The notes beneath the pieces were generated by a model. The model saw only the letters and a program-made list of their open reading frames with translations. It searched no databases and was not told the DNA's origin. Shown here piece by piece: positions 42,566 through 49,433 of a DNA stretch of 54,924 nucleotides. The stretch comes from an uncultured Clostridia bacterium. GTDB lineage: Bacteria > Bacillota > Clostridia > Christensenellales > Pumilibacteraceae. The stretch is taken from assembly GCA_944362615.1 (NCBI GenBank), contig CALVTM010000008.1, positions 1-54,924 of the forward strand. The letters run 5' to 3'. Within the stretch, counting starts at the first letter, position 1, and each line of letters starts with the position of its first letter. A program made the position numbers and the translations under genes.

Positions 42566-42619
42566 GCAAAAAATAACAGAGTGAAATCCGTAAACTGGAT
42601 TCACTCTGTTATTTTTTGC
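42566..42619 (+). terminator. metH operon terminator
   Basis: Near-perfect inverted repeat AAAAAATAACAGAGTGAAATCC / GGATTCACTCTGTTATTTTTT with a 7-base loop, ending in a T-run. Its right arm overlaps the start of repeat copy B. Confidence 0.88.
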
Positions 42620-42808
42620 TGACTCAGCGCTTCCATCCAGACGCAAATTCGGTCATCTTTCCGGCTATAATTTCCGTTTTCGGGTACGCCGCGGGGTCAC
42701 CCAGCGGCGCACCGCTTGCGCTCCGCACGCTCCGAGAAACGGAAATTCTATCTCGAAAATCTGACCGCTTTGCTGCCAAGACGGGAATTGTCAGTTTAGT
42801 TCGTATAG
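42611..42808 (+). repeat. Structured dispersed repeat, copy B
   Basis: About 195 bp, close to identical with 3135-3331. The element folds on itself: TTTCCGTTTTCGGG pairs with CTCCGAGAAACGGAAA and CGCCGC with GCGGCG inside. It starts at the T-run of the metH terminator. Confidence 0.85.
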
Positions 42809-42869
42809 GGGCAATGTTTGATTGTTGCTGTACGGAATAAAGTCTGTTCGGTTCGTATAGGGGCAATGT
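42799..42869 (+). repeat. 19-bp direct repeats
   Basis: GTTCGTATAGGGGCAATGT occurs at 42799-42817 and 42851-42869, 52 bp apart, in the junction between the two inverted copies of the structured repeat. Confidence 0.8.
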
Positions 42870-43020
42870 AAGTGTATAGGTGCAGCAAAACGTTTAGATT
42901 TTCGGATCAGAGCGCGCGTTTCTCGGAGCGGCGTATGCCGCGGTCGGGTGCCATAAGGTAATCCGTTGGCACCCCGAAAACGCGGGATATATCCGAAAAG
43001 ATAATCGATTTTGCGTCTGT
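42851..43020 (-). repeat. Structured dispersed repeat, inverted divergent copy C
   Basis: Its reverse complement follows copies A and B block by block (AGACGCAAA, ATCTTTTCGG, CGTTTTCGGG, GCTCCGAGAAACG, GAAAATCT, TTTTGCTGC) but with a different apical hairpin (GGGTGCCA / TGGCACCC). Compensating changes in the stem-loop suggest the structure matters. Confidence 0.65.
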
Positions 43021-43066
43021 AATTCTAAAAACTTATAAAACTTTATTTAAGTGATTTAGCAACTAT

Positions 43067-43345
43067 TAAAAAGATATAAATCGGTGTAAGTTATTTTGCC
43101 GAAAAAGGATATAGCCGGTACGGGAGATAAAGCAACAATAAAAAAGGTATAAATCAGTGGAATTTATTTAAAAGCGGTCGAGAATTATTTTGTTGGAAAA
43201 AGGAATAGCCGGTACGGGAGATAAAACAACAATAAAAAAGGTATAAATCAGTGGAGTTTATTTAAAAGCGGTCGAAAGTTATTTTGCCGGGAAAAGGTAT
43301 AGCCGGTTCGGGAGATAAAGTAACAATAAAAAAGGATATAACTTA
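43067..43345. repeat. 94-bp tandem repeat array
   Basis: Units anchored on AGCCGGTACGGGAGATAAA start at 43113, 43207 and 43301 (period 94), with a partial unit before and a truncated one after. Units contain AATAAAAAAGGTATAAATCAG and TTTAAAAGCGGTCGA. One degenerate unit exists in reverse orientation at 53535-53665. There are no CRISPR-like unique spacers. Confidence 0.85.
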
Positions 43346-43460
43346 GTGAAAGTTTCTTTGGAAAGGGGGGTCGGGGGAAAACCGTTCTTTTTCTGAAGAA
43401 AGGTTTTCCCCCGAAAGAACTCCCACACCCCACCCACACCCCACCCACACCTCCACACGC
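43346..43460. repeat. Hairpin plus C-rich repeat, copy 1
   Basis: CTTAGTGAAAGTTTCTTTGG, then a strong stem CGGGGGAAAACC / GGTTTTCCCCCG (43371-43412), then ~45 bp of ACACCCCACCC repeats ending at the edge of a membrane-protein fragment. It is the reverse complement of 53410-53545. Confidence 0.8.
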
Positions 43461-43775
43461 CGCGCCGTCATATCCGTCGTTACCGCGCTTCTGATCGCGC
43501 TTGCCGTCGGGTATCTCTGGGAGCTGTTCGAGTACGCGGGAGACTCCGTGCTCGGCATGAACAACCAGCGTTGGGAGAACGGCTTTATCGGAGAGCTTCC
43601 GGACGGTACGTTCATCGTGGACGATCCGCGCGGCAACGCTATCATCGACACCATGACGGATATGCTCTGCAACTTCTGCGGCGCACTGGTCTGCTTCGTT
43701 CCCTCGCTTATCGCGTTTCTGAAAAAACCCTCGCTTATCGATAACTTCTCGCTCATCCGCATGCCGCGCGCTTAA
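43461..43775 (+). pseudogene. C-terminal fragment of a membrane protein (YjdF/DUF2238-like)
   Basis: The frame reads a membrane segment (VISVVTALLIALAVGYLWEL), FEYAGDSVLG, an IIDTMTDMLCNFCGALV second segment and a short tail, about 104 residues. The WEL(F)E...DT.(T)D...GA pattern is that of DUF2238/YjdF-like integral membrane proteins, which normally have 4-6 segments. There is no plausible start codon with a ribosome site: the 5' side is the C-rich repeat. The repeat appears to have replaced the front of the gene. Confidence 0.6.
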
Positions 43776-43943
43776 TATGCGCCGGTAAGGAGCGGACGCG
43801 GGCGGAGCGGAAATAAGCCGGACGTAAACGAAAAAAATCAGGATTTTTCCGGCAATGACGGTATAAAATCAATATATACGGGAAGGATAAACGTACACCC
43901 CGAACAATATTTCTCCTTTTCATTTTTTTCAGGGTAGAGTATC

Positions 43944-43988
43944 GGGAAAAGAGCGTCAGCCGCGGACTGCGGAGAACGCTCTTTTCCG
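43944..43988. terminator. Hairpin/terminator between the membrane fragment and rlmB
   Basis: Perfect 12-bp arms GGAAAAGAGCGT / ACGCTCTTTTCC with T4 runs on both strands; probably serves rlmB on the minus strand. A second perfect hairpin, CTGGCGCGCC-GA-GGCGCGCCAG (44043-44064), lies nearer the rlmB stop. The rest of 43776-44095 shows nothing. Confidence 0.65.
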
Positions 43989-44095
43989 TTTATCCACTTT
44001 TCCACACCGGGATTGTGGATAACTTTTTATCTGTGTGACCGCCTGGCGCGCCGAGGCGCGCCAGCGGTAAACGGACCGGACAGTCCGCCGACGAG

Positions 44096-44827
44096 TTACC
44101 GGCACTTGTCGCGGCGTACCTTTTCGTAAACCACGATTGCGGCGGCAACGGACGCATTCAAAGAATTGACATTGCCGAACATGGGTATAGCGACAGCTCC
44201 GTCACAAAGCTCGCGCGTGAGCCGGGAAACCCCCTTGCCCTCTCCGCCTATGACGAAAGCTGCGGCTCCGGTGATATTCGCGGTGTAGAGGCTTTCGCCG
44301 TCCATATCCGCCGCAAACACCCATACGCCTTTATCCTGGAGATACCTGATCGTGTCGTTTATATTCGTGACCTTGGCGACACGAACATACTGCGCCGCTC
44401 CGCTCGAAACCTTTACAACGGTATCGTTGACCGTGACCGAACGATGCTTGGGTATAATGATGCCGTGTACGCCCGCGCATTCGGCTACACGCATGATCGC
44501 GCCGAGGTTGTGCGGATCTTCGACGCCGTCGAGTATCAGAATAAACGGAGGCTCGCCCTTCTCTTCCGCAAGCGCAAGTATATCGTCCGTCTCCGAGTAA
44601 GCGAAATCGGTTATCTCCGCGACAAACCCCTGGTGATTGGCTCCGCGCGGAACTTCGCGGTCAAGCGCCGCGCCGTCGCGGAATATCACGCGGATACCGC
44701 GCTCTTTTGCCGCATTGATGATACGGTTACCGTGCGCGTCTCTGACGCCGTTTTTTACAAGCAGTCTGTCTATCGTCGCGCCCGAATTAAGCGCCTCTTC
44801 TATTGCGTTTCTTCCGTAGATCTTCAT
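44096..44827 (-). CDS. rlmB: 23S rRNA (guanosine-2'-O-) methyltransferase, TrmH/SpoU family
   Basis: 243 aa. A short N-terminal substrate-binding domain (MKIYGRNAIEEALNS, with AKERGIRV) and a SPOUT knot domain: LDGVEDPHNLGAIMRVAEC (motif 1), FVIGGEGKGVSR (motif 2) and IPMFGNVNSLNASVAAAIV (motif 3), all intact. It 2'-O-methylates a 23S rRNA guanosine (G2251 in E. coli). Good GGAG ribosome site. Last gene of a run with folA, thyA and mrnC; rlmB next to mrnC is a common Bacillota arrangement. Confidence 0.93.
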   Translation of the reverse strand: MKIYGRNAIEEALNSGATIDRLLVKNGVRDAHGNRIINAAKERGIRVIFRDGAALDREVPRGANHQGFVAEITDFAYSETDDILALAEEKGEPPFILILDGVEDPHNLGAIMRVAECAGVHGIIIPKHRSVTVNDTVVKVSSGAAQYVRVAKVTNINDTIRYLQDKGVWVFAADMDGESLYTANITGAAAFVIGGEGKGVSRLTRELCDGAVAIPMFGNVNSLNASVAAAIVVYEKVRRDKCR

Positions 44828-44839
44828 CGTATTCTCCGT

Positions 44840-45352
44840 TTAAAGTCCGAGCGCGTCTGCGTTCACATAAGTGCAGAACCGTATCTTATAGCCGTTGTCC
44901 TCTATCTCTTCGCTTTCGCTCTCCAGCGACCAGCCCGCTTCACGCGAAAGATCGGGGAAAAACGTATCCGCTTCACCGTCCGCGTCCACCCGCGTCACAA
45001 GCGCGTGTGAGCAGTACGGCAGCATAGTGCGGTACATCATCGCCCCGCCTATAACGAACACATCGTCCGGCGGATACTTCTTTATCTCCGCTTTCAGCTC
45101 GTCCATGCTCTCCGTCATCGTGTAACCGTATCCGAGAGCGCGCTCCCTGTCGCCGCCCGGCCAGAGCACTATATTCGTGCGGTTTTTGAGCGGTTTTCCG
45201 CCCGGCAGGGACAACAGCGTGTTCGACCCCATGACGACCACTTTGCCGCTTGTCGTTTCACGAAAAAATTTCATATCGGCAGGAAGCCGGAACATCAGCT
45301 GATTGTTCCGCCCTATCCCCCAGTTCTTATCGCAGTGCAGTATAGCCTTCAT
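44840..45352 (-). CDS. folA: Dihydrofolate reductase
   Basis: 170 aa. Starts at the ATG at 45352; the longer open frame upstream has no family sequence. It shows the substrate loop GIGRNNQLMFRLPADMKFF, VVVMGSNTLLSLPGGKPLKNRTNIV, and VFVIGGAMMYRTMLPY (NADPH site). It reduces dihydrofolate produced by ThyA, whose gene ends 27 bases upstream. Complete, normal length. Confidence 0.94.
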   Translation of the reverse strand: MKAILHCDKNWGIGRNNQLMFRLPADMKFFRETTSGKVVVMGSNTLLSLPGGKPLKNRTNIVLWPGGDRERALGYGYTMTESMDELKAEIKKYPPDDVFVIGGAMMYRTMLPYCSHALVTRVDADGEADTFFPDLSREAGWSLESESEEIEDNGYKIRFCTYVNADALGL

Positions 45353-45378
45353 CAAAGCTCCTTGATCTCTTGCGACCG

Positions 45379-46215
45379 TCAGATCGCAACTTCTATTTTC
45401 ATGCCTTCCGGCAGTTCGCTCCACTTATACCCGGTAAGCCGGACGCTGTCCGGAGTGAACGAGTAAAAGTCCGTGACGTCCGGGTCCAGTTCAAACGCGG
45501 GCGCGGGATAGCTTTTCGCGTTTATGAGCGCTTCGGCTATCGGTATGTGCCTGTCGTATATGTGCGCGTCCGCTATAACGTGCACAAGCTCCCCCGCGAC
45601 AAGTCCGCTCACCTGCGCAAACATGTGCAGCAGTACCGCGTACTGCACGACGTTCCAGTTATTCGCGGTTATCATATCCTGCGAACGCTGATTGAGTATG
45701 CCGCAAAGCACGTTGCCCGAGACATTGAACGTCATTGAGTAAGCGCACGGGTACAGGTGCATTTCGGACAGATCGTGATGATTGTATATGTTCGTGAGTA
45801 TGCGCCGTGAGTGCGGATCGTGCTTGAGGTCGTAAAGCACGCGGTCCACCTGATCGAACATACCCTCTTTATACTTATGCTTGACCCCGAGCTGATAGCC
45901 GTACGCCTTGCCTATCGAGCCCGTCTCGTCCGCCCAGCTGTTCCATACTCCGCTGTGGAGATCGTGTATGTCAGACGACTTCTTCTGCCATATCCAGAGC
46001 AGTTCGTCCACCGCGCTTTTGATGTAAGACCGCCTGACCGTTATGATCGGGAATTCCTCGCGCAGATCGTAACGGTTGACAATACAGAATTTCTTTATCG
46101 TATGCGCCGGAGTGCCGTCCGCCCACCTCGGACGCACTTCGTACCCCTCGTCGCTCACCCCTTCGGAAAGTATGTCTTTCAGGTTCTGAACAAGTATTTC
46201 ATCCGCCCTGCTCAT
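45379..46215 (-). CDS. thyA: Thymidylate synthase
   Basis: 278 aa. Catalytic Cys in LYPCAYSMTF (a clade with Ala rather than His after the Cys), dUMP-binding arginines in DPHSRRILTNIY, QRSQDMITANNWNVVQYAVLLH and HVIADAHIYDRHI. It makes dTMP from dUMP using methylene-THF, the same folate pool drawn on by MetF. The start overlaps mrnC's stop by 4 bases; folA follows directly, so the dTMP cycle is a unit. Confidence 0.95.
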   Translation of the reverse strand: MSRADEILVQNLKDILSEGVSDEGYEVRPRWADGTPAHTIKKFCIVNRYDLREEFPIITVRRSYIKSAVDELLWIWQKKSSDIHDLHSGVWNSWADETGSIGKAYGYQLGVKHKYKEGMFDQVDRVLYDLKHDPHSRRILTNIYNHHDLSEMHLYPCAYSMTFNVSGNVLCGILNQRSQDMITANNWNVVQYAVLLHMFAQVSGLVAGELVHVIADAHIYDRHIPIAEALINAKSYPAPAFELDPDVTDFYSFTPDSVRLTGYKWSELPEGMKIEVAI

Positions 46216-46595
46216 AAGCTCTCCTCCATTGCACGGCTCTGAATGTACTCCAGACGCCCGTTATCCTCCGCCGCATAAAGATACCCGATGACGGCTTCAA
46301 GCGCCGTAGCGTGCATGTAATCCGCTCCCGTCGCGTTTTTTGCCTTGTTCTTCGGGTGTGAATTGCGCGCACGGCGGGCGACCGCAAGCTCATCTTCGGT
46401 AAGCTCCGGCTCGATCGCTCTGTACGCTTTTGCCTGCGCTTCCGCCTTGACGTACTCGCGGCAGAACGAATTCATCCTGCTCGCCTTTACGTCCATATGA
46501 CGCATTGCGTAAGTGCGTACGAATAACGTATATACCCCGTCGCCCAGAAATGCAAGCGTGAGCGGGTTCAGTTGCGCCGCTTTTTCTTTATCCAT
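46212..46595 (-). CDS. mrnC: Mini-ribonuclease III
   Basis: 127 aa. RNase III catalytic domain without a dsRNA-binding domain: LAFLGDGVYTLFVRTY near the N-terminus (the Asp of the signature) and ATALEAVIGYLYA near the C-terminus (metal-binding Glu). It processes 23S rRNA ends in Bacillota. Start at the ATG at 46595. There is no ribosome site; a TATACT 7 bases upstream suggests a start of transcription at or next to the ATG. It overlaps thyA by 4 bases. Confidence 0.92.
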   Translation of the reverse strand: MDKEKAAQLNPLTLAFLGDGVYTLFVRTYAMRHMDVKASRMNSFCREYVKAEAQAKAYRAIEPELTEDELAVARRARNSHPKNKAKNATGADYMHATALEAVIGYLYAAEDNGRLEYIQSRAMEESL

Positions 46596-46669
46596 AAATA
46601 CAGTATAACATATATCCGTGCGGTTGAAAAGTGTTTTTCTCCACGTTTTCGGCGAATGCACGTCCCCGT

Positions 46670-47257
46670 TTACTGCGCGCGCTCCTCAAGTGCGCGGAGA
46701 AGTATCTTAGCATGGTCGAACGCTATGCCGCTTCCGATCACCTCTGTCGCGTTCACGTCCACTTTGCCGAAAGCGTCGCGCACCACGCAAAGTTCAACGC
46801 TCTCCGATCCGTCGTCGCCCGTAAGTGAAAGCGTTACTCTGCTCCCCTGCGCCGAGACGGTCACGGTATACCATGCGGCATGGGCGGCGTCGTCGCCGCC
46901 TTTCACGTCCGGCTTCTCGTCCAGCGTCGCGGTGTAGCAGACGGATACCGTCCAGTCGCGCGGGTCACGCCCGGGTGTGGACGCGGTATAGAACTGACGC
47001 ATGGGAACGCCTGTTGCACCCGTTTCTTCGAGCAGTTCGCGCGCGGCGGTGCTCTCCGTACTCTCTCCCGCTTCGGCAAAACCGCCCGGGAAAGCCAGTT
47101 CCCCGATATACGGGTGATTCCCGCGGCGCACCATGAGCACCTGCCGTCCGCAGAATATCACGCAGTCGGCGGTCACACCCGGTTTGCGGTATTTGTTCGG
47201 ATTGTACGCGGCAAGAAACTGTTCGAGCGTCTGACCTTTGGCGTTTACTTTTTCCAT
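46670..47257 (-). CDS. Nudix hydrolase
   Basis: 195 aa. Complete Nudix box GGFAEAGESTESTAARELLEETGA-type pattern (G-x5-E-x7-RELxEExG, about residues 57-79), with VIFCGRQVLMVRRG before it. Residues before the box resemble ADP-ribose/NADH-type or sanitation Nudix enzymes, so the nucleotide substrate is uncertain. ATG start with GGAGGAG. It precedes mrnC in the same direction with a 75-base gap that appears to contain mrnC's own promoter. Confidence 0.9.
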   Translation of the reverse strand: MEKVNAKGQTLEQFLAAYNPNKYRKPGVTADCVIFCGRQVLMVRRGNHPYIGELAFPGGFAEAGESTESTAARELLEETGATGVPMRQFYTASTPGRDPRDWTVSVCYTATLDEKPDVKGGDDAAHAAWYTVTVSAQGSRVTLSLTGDDGSESVELCVVRDAFGKVDVNATEVIGSGIAFDHAKILLRALEERAQ

Positions 47258-47336
47258 GGTTCTCCTCCTTATCCGTAACTGTTTACGTTTTTATTAAAAT
47301 CCAAGCCGCGCTTCTGTACGGCGCGGCTCAGGTTAC

Positions 47337-47915
47337 CTAAGATCTGTTGTGAGTGTCCGGAACGGTCGGGCTTTCGGCAGCCTTGTCCTTATCCGTTCCC
47401 TCCGCTTTCTCCGCGGCTTTCGGAGCGCGGAAGCGCGTAAGGTATTTCGTAAGTCCGAGTCCGAACGGCACGCCGCCTACCGCAAGTACGGCAAACTGTC
47501 CGATGAGGACGAACAGGAACTGTAACGGGTAAGCTTCGGGCGCACCCGCGAATACCGTGAACGTCAGCGGCACAATCACCGCGTTGACTATCACCGGCGG
47601 TATCGCGCCGAGAAATACGCGCAGGTTTCCTCTGCGCAGCAGTCGTCCGATGATGAACGTCATGAGCGACGCTATCAGCGTTGCGGTCGAACCGAACGCT
47701 ATGTCCAGCGGTGCGCTTATCAGATTGCCGAGCAAGCAGCCTATCCATAAGCCGATCACGGCTTCTCCCCAGAACAGGGGAAGTATCGTCAGCACTTCGC
47801 TGATACGGAACTGTACCGCATACGTCGCGAACGATGAGAACGCGAACGCATAGGTAAGTCCGGTGTACAGAGCGGCAATGACTGCCGCTCTCGCTACGAT
47901 CTTTGCGATCTTCAA
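47337..47915 (-). CDS. queT: QueT-family queuosine-precursor transporter
   Basis: 192 aa, about 5-6 membrane segments. QueT signatures: RAAVIAALYTGLTYAF, VQFRISEVLTILPLFWGEAVIGLWIGCLLGN and IAFGSTATLIASL, typical of the S-components of ECF transporters that import preQ1/queuine-type bases. A ~40-residue polar tail follows the last segment. Start: TTG at 47915, 8 bases after GGAGG. The ribosome site is the 3' end of a preQ1-I riboswitch (47924-47959), which supports the assignment independently. Confidence 0.92.
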   Translation of the reverse strand: MKIAKIVARAAVIAALYTGLTYAFAFSSFATYAVQFRISEVLTILPLFWGEAVIGLWIGCLLGNLISAPLDIAFGSTATLIASLMTFIIGRLLRRGNLRVFLGAIPPVIVNAVIVPLTFTVFAGAPEAYPLQFLFVLIGQFAVLAVGGVPFGLGLTKYLTRFRAPKAAEKAEGTDKDKAAESPTVPDTHNRS

Positions 47916-47923
47916 TTTATTTA

Positions 47924-47959
47924 CCTCCGTTTTTTATCCAAGGTGTCCGGTGACTTGGG
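47924..47959 (-). promoter_or_regulatory. preQ1-I riboswitch controlling queT
   Basis: On the minus strand: CCCAAG, loop TCACCGGACAC, CTTGG, then ATAAAAAACGGAGG. P1 is CCAAG/CTTGG; the A-rich tail reaches back, its CGG pairing with the loop CCG to form the H-type pseudoknot of preQ1-I aptamers (compare the Bacillus queC aptamer tail AUAAAAAACUAAGG). The pseudoknot bases are contiguous with the GGAGG ribosome site, so ligand binding should block translation. Confidence 0.87.
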
Positions 47960-47980
47960 TAATCTGGTTTTTTGCCGTGC

Positions 47981-48577
47981 TTAAGCCATGGGGTCTATGC
48001 CGCAGAACGCAAACGCATCTTCCCCCGCGGTCGTTGCGGAGATCTCCGTCATCGACGAAAGCCGGAAACATCCGTAAAACGCCCTGCTGCCGATCGCGCT
48101 TATGCTGCCGCCGCTGACTTCCGTCAGCTCGTCGCAACCGAAAAACGCTTCGTCCCCTATTCTGACCGAGGACATAAGCGTAACCGACGTCAGGTTACGG
48201 CAGTTCTTGAACGCTTCCGCGCCGACGCTCTTTACCGTAGACGGAAGACTTACCGTATGAGCGCGTGAAACGCCCTCGAATGCGCCGTCCGCAAGCGCGA
48301 CTATATCCACAGGTTCGTCATGACGCACCGTTTCGCCGCCCTCTTCATCCGCATAGTAGTATGACGACGAGGGTACGGAAATTGCTCCTTCGGCAAGCAG
48401 CGCGCTGTGAGCGACGGAAAGCACAAGCCCCTCAAGCTCCGCATCGTATACCATTGAATAGTATTCGTAGCGGGGAGGCTCGGGTTCCTCTTCTTCACCG
48501 CCGCACGCCGTAAAGGCAAATGCTCCTATGACAAGCGCCGCGATAAGCGCCGTTATTATTGCGATCTTTTTCTTCAT
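47981..48577 (-). CDS. LRR_5 (BspA-type) surface lipoprotein
   Basis: 198 aa. Lipoprotein signal peptide (FAFTAC lipobox) followed by an acidic/proline spacer (EEEEPEPP) and three or four LRR_5 repeats (GAFEGVSRAHTVSLPSTV, EAFKNCRNLTSVTL, EAFFGCDELTEV, RAFYGCFRLSSM). No enzymatic domain. These repeats mediate surface binding. The gene has no ribosome site; its promoter places the transcript start 2-3 bases from the ATG. It ends 21 bases before the queT riboswitch, so queT may be co-transcribed. Confidence 0.82.
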   Translation of the reverse strand: MKKKIAIITALIAALVIGAFAFTACGGEEEEPEPPRYEYYSMVYDAELEGLVLSVAHSALLAEGAISVPSSSYYYADEEGGETVRHDEPVDIVALADGAFEGVSRAHTVSLPSTVKSVGAEAFKNCRNLTSVTLMSSVRIGDEAFFGCDELTEVSGGSISAIGSRAFYGCFRLSSMTEISATTAGEDAFAFCGIDPMA

Positions 48578-48586
48578 GGTTTATTT

Positions 48587-48615
48587 ATATTACCACACCC
48601 CGGCGTCCGTGTCAA
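48587..48615 (-). promoter_or_regulatory. Promoter of the LRR_5 lipoprotein gene (near-leaderless)
   Basis: TTGACA (48615-48610), 17-base spacer, TAATAT (48592-48587), then nine bases to the ATG. The -35 region and spacer (48599-48618) match the flavodoxin promoter at 52445-52464 in 19 of 20 bases. Confidence 0.78.
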
Positions 48616-48845
48616 GCGAAGTGCAAACATTCTCGTCACCGCGTTTTACCGTCGGACGCCGCACTCTCCTTGCTCCCGCGCACCGCGTAGTTTCACGGGG
48701 TTGCGGTTTTGCCGCGGCGGTCGCTGCTCAGCCGCACGCGCAAGCGCTGTTTCCTGTGCGGCTACCGCTCAGGCGTTGCCCGATTTTTCGACGGCCGGAC
48801 GCCTGTATTTACGTTATCACATTAGTTTTTTGCAATCCGGAGTTA

Positions 48846-48874
48846 TTGACATCAATACTTAACTGTGTTATAAT
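48846..48874 (+). promoter_or_regulatory. Consensus promoter of the cyclophilin gene
   Basis: TTGACA (48846-48851), 17 bases, TATAAT (48869-48874): an exact sigma-A consensus. The stretch 48620-48845 upstream is GC-rich and holds no gene I can support. Confidence 0.88.
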
Positions 48875-48899
48875 AGTTTCAGATCATAAGGAGCAGATC

Positions 48900-49427
48900 A
48901 TGGCACAGAAAATCAGAGCTGTAATTACTTTCGATAACGGCAAAAGCATTCGTTTGCTGCTCAGACCGGACGTTGCGCCCGAATCGGTCAGAAACTTCAC
49001 GGAGCTTGCGGAAAGCGGATTTTTCAGCGGGCTTTGCATGCACCGCGTCATACCCGGATTTATGATACAGGGCGGAGGCATGCTGTGGGCGGACGGCACG
49101 CTTTATCAGAAAAACGCGCCCGGAACCATAGTCGGCGAGTTTGAAGCGAACGGCAGACCGAATCCGCTCTCACATAAGCCGGGAGTGATCTCCATGGCGC
49201 GGACGTCCGACCCGAACAGCGCATCGTCTCAGTTCTTCATCTGTGTGGATGACTGCACGTTCCTCGACGGGCAGTACGCCGCGTTCGGTGAGGCGGAGGA
49301 CATCGACTCTATCCGCACCGCTGTCAGCATAAGCTGCGTACCCACCCGCTCCGTCGGCTGGTACGATGACGTGCCCGTCGAACCCGTCATCATCAGATCA
49401 GTGAAAATAATCAGACAAGAGGACTGA
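48900..49427 (+). CDS. Cyclophilin-type peptidyl-prolyl isomerase
   Basis: 175 aa. Starts at the ATG at 48900 (AAGGAG 8 bases before, consensus promoter 26-54 bases upstream); the frame extends further 5' but without family sequence. Motifs: NFTELAESGFFSGLCMHRVIPGFMIQGG, and SASSQFFICVDDCTFLDGQYAAFGE, with the catalytic Arg in HRVI and FMIQGG intact. It has no signal peptide, so it is cytoplasmic. It accelerates proline isomerisation during folding. Seven bases separate it from comEC. Confidence 0.93.
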   Translation: MAQKIRAVITFDNGKSIRLLLRPDVAPESVRNFTELAESGFFSGLCMHRVIPGFMIQGGGMLWADGTLYQKNAPGTIVGEFEANGRPNPLSHKPGVISMARTSDPNSASSQFFICVDDCTFLDGQYAAFGEAEDIDSIRTAVSISCVPTRSVGWYDDVPVEPVIIRSVKIIRQED

Positions 49428-49433
49428 CGGATC

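Noticed and set aside
42616..42840. Open frame through repeat copy B
   Set aside because: The matching frame in copy A diverges after the GSPSG segment; it is the translation of a structured repeat.
43067..43345. Possible CRISPR array
   Set aside because: Units are 94 bp and conserved along their length, with no short repeat/unique spacer alternation and no cas genes.
48528..48899. N-terminal extension of the cyclophilin
   Set aside because: The extra frame precedes a consensus promoter and ribosome site and overlaps the divergent lipoprotein's signal peptide region.
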